Assembly (NCBI GenBank): GCA_934699095.1
Contig: CAKUVI010000007.1
Location: forward strand, 1 to 64,000
Length of the DNA stretch: 64,000 nucleotides
From: an uncultured Bacteroidales bacterium
GTDB lineage: Bacteria; Bacteroidota; Bacteroidia; Bacteroidales; WCHB1-69
Direction of reading: 5' to 3'
Below are positions 59,860 through 64,000 of the stretch, piece after piece (the first letter of the stretch is position 1; every line of letters begins with the position of its first letter). Made by a program: the position numbers and the translations under genes. The notes beneath the pieces are model-generated. The model was not told the origin of the DNA. It was given only the letters and a program-made list of their open reading frames with translations, and searched no databases.

Positions 59860-62800
59860 CTATCTTGTGATTTCTATCTTGGTGCCTTTTGTGTGTGATT
59901 GGAATTCAGGGGCATACATGCACTCGATTTGCGTGATGCCATTGCTGAAACTTCCCGACTGTGTCGCGAAAAGTGTGTACTCAAACACGTATTTGCCTTT
60001 TCTTAAATTCTCAATGAAGAAGTTGGTGGAGGCATCCTTGGTGGATTCATAATACCACAATCCATCCTGGTACTTCCATGAAGAAAGCACATTGACAGGC
60101 TCAAACGCTGAAGCACGCTGATCCTTGAGGTGCACGTATTCCATATCCCTGTCGGTGGTGATAACTATTCTGACACGTACTTTGTCGCCTACTTTAAGTT
60201 GTTGATTTTTAGATATTTGTTGCAGAACTTCTCCATTGTCGGTGTTTTTTACAATGAATAAGTCCTTGTCAATGATTAGATTTTTGTCATCGCTGGCGGA
60301 AATCTTATCCAAGTCTTCGAAATATTGCCAATACATACCGCCCCAAGCCGGACCGTCATTTTTCTTGTTTATGGTTATTTTGGCTTTGTCTGCACTTATC
60401 TTTTCCGGCGTCCAGGATTTTTTAAAGTATCCGGTTCCGACTTCCTGTTCAGTAGTGGCGTCTGGCAAGGTCGTGTTCCCTATTTTGAGTGTTACATCAT
60501 CTTTGCCGTCGGTCACCACATTGTTCAGCAACAGGGCGTAAAGGGCTTCTGTTGTTGCCTTTGTAGAGCCCCAGTTCTGGGTTTGCTTTTGTTTGAGCAG
60601 CCAGAGTTGCATCTCATTTATTGATTCGGTGTCTTCGGGTGTTATTGTGTTGAAAGCTTCAATGAGCATGGCTTGGCGTTCAATAGGCTGTTCGTACCAG
60701 AATAGACCGGAGCCTTGGCGTTTCCAGAACATCCCGTTTTCTTCGTCGTGCTGTGCCATGCTTTTCAGATATTTCACTATTGCGGTGGCGTTAGCTTTGT
60801 CGCCGTTTCTCCAAGCAGTGAGTGCAATCATGGCTTGGGTATAGAAACTTTCTGATTTCCAGTTTTTTATCATCTCGTTGTAACAGCTTTGGTAGGCAGT
60901 GCTGTATGCTGAAAGCAGTGTTTTTTTGTGGAAACTGCGCGCGTACAGGTAATGGCTTTCAAAGTTGCCCTTGATGTTGTATTTCTTACGTTCAAGATAT
61001 CTCTTGTACATCTGAGCATCGATGTAGGATATTGCCTTGTCGAGAAAATCCTGGGAAGTCTTAGTTGACACACCGAGAGCGTTGAGGTGGCCGAAGCCGG
61101 CCACTATGTGTGTTGTTATGAAGTCGCTGCTTTGCCCCTTGTCGAACCAGGGCCACCCGCCGTCGTTGTTCTGTGCATTCTTCAGCTGTTTTATTGTCCG
61201 GCTTGCTTCGTTCGACATCCTCTTGAAGTCGAAGAGCAGTGCGAGGTTCTGTTTGTTAGCGCCCTCGCGCTGTGCGTCCAAAACCCAAGGGGTCTCTTCA
61301 AGTAGCACCTGCTTAAGCTCTTGGTTCTTCTCCAATGCCGAGCAGAATGCGTCAGGCGACTCTTCCGTCATCTCTCTGAAAACCTTTTCTATAGATGGGT
61401 TGCTTTTGAGAATGTGGGTTGCAAGTGCATTGGCGTAGTAGCGGCTGAACTTCTGTTCGTTACAATCGTATGGATACTCCATCATGTACGGAAGAGATAG
61501 AATGGCATACCACACAGGATTAGGAGTGCATTCAATTGTAAGCAGACGATTTTCAAGGGTTTCGCTTGCGCCGTTCCGGAAACTCTGTTCTAATTTATTG
61601 AAGGTGAAATCTTTAGAACCTGCTCCGGATATGTAGAATGGCATTGTCTCTGTCACCAACATGCGGTTCGGCAGGATTGGCAAGGTCTTCTCCTCACCAT
61701 CATCGGCAAAACCTTGTGGATCAGTGTTGTGGGCGATGATTCGGTAGGTTGCGGCTTCAAAACCTTTGGGCACCGCAAGCTTGAAACTCAGTGCTTGTGA
61801 CGCACCTGCTTCTATGTCGTATTGGCGATGATTCTCGCCGATTACCATGTCTATCTGATTTCCGTCGGCAGGGTTGAAAAACTCCAGGCTTACGTAGCCG
61901 CACAGGTGTGAACCGGTCGTGTTTACAACTTTGGCCGAGAAGAGCATGGTGTCGCCCTCCCTCAGGAAACGCGGCGGGTTAGGAACCACCATCACATCCT
62001 TGCTTGTCTGCACTACCTTCATGAATTTGCCTGAAAGCAGGTCCTTCGTGTGCGCAACGCCCTGCAGACGCCACTTTGTCAGGGCATCCGGAATGGTGTA
62101 GCTTATGAACAGGTTGCCATCTTTGTCGGTTCGCATCTCAGGATAAAAGAATGCAGTCTCATTGAAATTGGTTCGCGGCACAGTCCCTACTTGATCGTAT
62201 TCTTCAACAATCCTCACCTCATTGGCTGATTCAGTGTCGTCGGAATTGTAAGAATTTGATGCCCTTGCAAGTCCTCCTGCCATCTTCTTTGAACTTGAAG
62301 ATAAGGATACGTCAGCATTATACACAGCTGCATCTTCACAAACAGAAAGCACAACTTCGTTTTCATACCCTAAATAGTATAAAGAACCGTAGAAATATGG
62401 AATCGAATAAAAATATGGGTATGTATAGTGGTGACTGTTGACACCGCTGTATCTGACTCGGGATGTTAGGATTGGGTTATACGAAGGATTGAAATATCCG
62501 AAGGTGAGAGGAAAATCCAAATATAAGAAGTTACCGGATTTCAGTGCATCCAATGAGCAGTCGTACATTGTGCAAAGCACTTCTGCTGACACGGGATTGC
62601 CCTTGCTGTCGGTGGCGCGCAACTGATACTCTTCGTGGCTTCCCGGACAGGTTTTGTCGCGGAACTTCAAAAATTCAAAGTTGATGTCTCTGTTGTGGTT
62701 GACGATGCTGATGGAACGCATCTCACAATGTCTGAAATTGTTGGAAATGGTGTACAAGACAACCTTGATCTGTCCATGTCGGCTCTCGTCAACAGGAATT

Positions 62801-64000
62801 GATATGGTTTTTTTCTCTTTGTTCAACTTGTACCATTTTGAGTGTACGGGATTGTTGTTGATGAAAACCTCGCATAAAATGTTGGCGTTGTCTAAATACG
62901 AGCCGAACTCAAGCACCAAGTCCTCGCCTGCATTGGCTTCCAATGGAATATTGCACCAAAGGTTGTCAAATCCACTGCATTTTTTGCTGTTGCTGTTGTA
63001 AATGTGAACAATCTTGGTCTCTTCTATCCAATCGCCGGAAGGATCTTGTGTTTTAAGTACTATTTTGTAGTAGCCATCGTCAAGATTATGCAGATCATGT
63101 ATGGAAAAGTGCCCTTGTTTATCTTTGTTGAGTGATATGTCACCGTTGGAAATCAGGTTCGCGGGCCAGTTTTCTTTGTTGTCCTCCTTTTCGTAAGCGT
63201 AATAGGGGAACGCCTCTTTGAATAAAACATCAGCTGATTCTGTCGCTTCTGGCAGACTGTAGAGATACTTGTCAGGCATAGTAAGTCTGAAGACAGAGTA
63301 TAGGACCTTACCGCTTTGTGGTTTGTCGTAAAGGTTGGTTATGGTTATTGGAAATTTGTTTTCTGATTTGTTGGATACGACCTCTTCTGGAATTTCGACA
63401 TTGAGCATAGTGCTTCGTTCAGACACTTTCAAGTAGTAGGTCGCGGAGTGCGTTTCTCCATTGATGTCGCTCACAACGGCTTCCACTTTGTAAACGAACA
63501 ACGGTTTGCTATTAGCCCTGTAGCTGCCTGGTTTGGCAGTGAATCCTATCACGAAACGTCCGTCCTGACCGGTTGTAGTAACGCCTTTTGCTATCACTTT
63601 GTCCGGTTCCACAGAATACCAGCGCCACCATGGATACGAGGTGGATCTCGTTACGCTGTAGGAAACTGTGGCATCGGTCACTGGGTAACCGGCGTATGCT
63701 TCTGCAATTCCTTTGATATCAATATGCTGGTTTAGCTTCACCGCCTCTTCCACTTCATTTATCCTGACTTCAAAAACCGGTCTTTTGTATTCCTCCACGT
63801 TGAACCAGACGGATTGATACTTGCTTTCGTATGTGTTCTTGGCTATGCCGAGTTCTATGCGGTAATGGCCGGTGATGCCAGATTCCGGAAGTTCGAATAC
63901 TCCGTTTACTGAGCCAAATTCGTTGGTTACGAGTGTGTCTTTCTTTATTATTTGTGAATTAGCATCAAAGAGAGTTGCAATAACGGTTTCGTTCTGCAAA
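59860..64000 (-). CDS. Alpha-2-macroglobulin-family protein, 5' part outside the window
   Basis: At least 1379 aa, cut at the right window edge; the apparent first codon at 63999 is not a real start. The visible part has MG/MG2-like domains (FNVEEYKRPVFEVRINEVEE, near the top), a central A2M region (TAFFYPEMRTDKDGNLFISYTIPDALTKWRLQG) and a thioester-domain-like helical part starting MEYPYDCNEQKFSRYYANALA. The CxEQ thioester motif (Cys-Asn-Glu-Gln at 61464-61453) is present. Bacterial relatives trap proteases in the periplasm, or are lipoproteins of about 1900 aa. Function of this one is inferred from the family. Confidence 0.92.
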   Translation of the reverse strand, partial: LQNETVIATLFDANSQIIKKDTLVTNEFGSVNGVFELPESGITGHYRIELGIAKNTYESKYQSVWFNVEEYKRPVFEVRINEVEEAVKLNQHIDIKGIAEAYAGYPVTDATVSYSVTRSTSYPWWRWYSVEPDKVIAKGVTTTGQDGRFVIGFTAKPGSYRANSKPLFVYKVEAVVSDINGETHSATYYLKVSERSTMLNVEIPEEVVSNKSENKFPITITNLYDKPQSGKVLYSVFRLTMPDKYLYSLPEATESADVLFKEAFPYYAYEKEDNKENWPANLISNGDISLNKDKQGHFSIHDLHNLDDGYYKIVLKTQDPSGDWIEETKIVHIYNSNSKKCSGFDNLWCNIPLEANAGEDLVLEFGSYLDNANILCEVFINNNPVHSKWYKLNKEKKTISIPVDESRHGQIKVVLYTISNNFRHCEMRSISIVNHNRDINFEFLKFRDKTCPGSHEEYQLRATDSKGNPVSAEVLCTMYDCSLDALKSGNFLYLDFPLTFGYFNPSYNPILTSRVRYSGVNSHHYTYPYFYSIPYFYGSLYYLGYENEVVLSVCEDAAVYNADVSLSSSSKKMAGGLARASNSYNSDDTESANEVRIVEEYDQVGTVPRTNFNETAFFYPEMRTDKDGNLFISYTIPDALTKWRLQGVAHTKDLLSGKFMKVVQTSKDVMVVPNPPRFLREGDTMLFSAKVVNTTGSHLCGYVSLEFFNPADGNQIDMVIGENHRQYDIEAGASQALSFKLAVPKGFEAATYRIIAHNTDPQGFADDGEEKTLPILPNRMLVTETMPFYISGAGSKDFTFNKLEQSFRNGASETLENRLLTIECTPNPVWYAILSLPYMMEYPYDCNEQKFSRYYANALATHILKSNPSIEKVFREMTEESPDAFCSALEKNQELKQVLLEETPWVLDAQREGANKQNLALLFDFKRMSNEASRTIKQLKNAQNNDGGWPWFDKGQSSDFITTHIVAGFGHLNALGVSTKTSQDFLDKAISYIDAQMYKRYLERKKYNIKGNFESHYLYARSFHKKTLLSAYSTAYQSCYNEMIKNWKSESFYTQAMIALTAWRNGDKANATAIVKYLKSMAQHDEENGMFWKRQGSGLFWYEQPIERQAMLIEAFNTITPEDTESINEMQLWLLKQKQTQNWGSTKATTEALYALLLNNVVTDGKDDVTLKIGNTTLPDATTEQEVGTGYFKKSWTPEKISADKAKITINKKNDGPAWGGMYWQYFEDLDKISASDDKNLIIDKDLFIVKNTDNGEVLQQISKNQQLKVGDKVRVRIVITTDRDMEYVHLKDQRASAFEPVNVLSSWKYQDGLWYYESTKDASTNFFIENLRKGKYVFEYTLFATQSGSFSNGITQIECMYAPEFQSHTKGTKIEITR

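Noticed and set aside
63999..64000. Start codon of the macroglobulin-like gene at 63999
   Set aside because: The frame is open at the window edge and the protein lacks a signal peptide and early domains; it is truncated by the window.

Overview
The window is a 64 kb piece of a Bacteroidota (Bacteroidetes) chromosome, most likely from the order Bacteroidales or a near relative. The evidence is the type IX secretion (T9SS) core operon porP-gldKLMN, cargo proteins carrying both T9SS sorting-domain types, promoters of the Bacteroidetes form (TTTG near -33, TAnnTTTG near -7), a Bacteroidetes-type LptD, a NagB-LmbE fusion, and AT-rich start contexts mostly without Shine-Dalgarno sequences. No phage, insertion sequence, CRISPR array, rRNA or tRNA was seen. 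It reads as core chromosome, not a mobile island.

Layout. 0-2.6 kb (minus): a split-transketolase C-terminal subunit, an ECF sigma factor, a small membrane protein (probable anti-sigma) and a Spy/CpxP-like periplasmic protein. 2.6-6.1 kb: a very large predicted outer-membrane barrel. 6.1-12.5 kb: GAGACGC repeats, a promoter with a ~145-nt leader, then porP-gldK-gldL-gldM-gldN and a strong terminator. 12.6-16.2 kb: recQ, a membrane-anchored OmpH/Skp-like protein and a MORN-repeat protein. 16.2-18.8 kb (minus): two tandem paralogous membrane proteins of unknown function, a small secreted protein and an N-acetylmuramoyl-L-alanine amidase. 18.9-21.5 kb: lptD with a TTG start. 21.5-29.8 kb: a TolC/HlyD/two-permease exporter with no ATPase, a GT4 glycosyltransferase and a LytS-type kinase with its LytTR regulator. 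Just upstream of tolC lie an exact 11-bp direct repeat with a 21-bp period (a LytTR-type operator geometry) and a perfect palindrome.

29.9-42.7 kb: a DUF975-type membrane protein, GH20 hexosaminidase lipoprotein, a T9SS type-B cargo protein with CUB-like and PKD-like regions, ROK sugar kinase, phosphohexomutase, ADP-forming acyl-CoA synthetase and GH29 alpha-L-fucosidase. With the NagB-LmbE fusion at 44.6-46.9 kb these suggest use of host-type amino-sugar and fucose glycans, and energy recovery as acetate. 42.7-44.5 kb: a T9SS type-A alpha/beta hydrolase and mscL. 47.1-52.7 kb: pepE, facing a tightly packed operon tsaC-coaD-two thioredoxin-like proteins-DUF6029-like barrel. 52.7-55.9 kb: trpS and a VWA membrane protein. 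56.0-58.1 kb: acyl-CoA synthetase overlapping a free-methionine-sulfoxide reductase. 58.1-64 kb: uvrC and a large alpha-2-macroglobulin-like protein cut by the window edge.

The points most worth following are the candidate LytTR circuit on the ATPase-less exporter, the 17-bp-period GAGACGC repeats that recur in intergenic spaces (one as a terminator-like hairpin 11 nt before a start codon), the 16-bp inverted repeat lying over the ROK kinase promoter, the transketolase half-gene without its partner, and the two tandem families of unknown membrane proteins.
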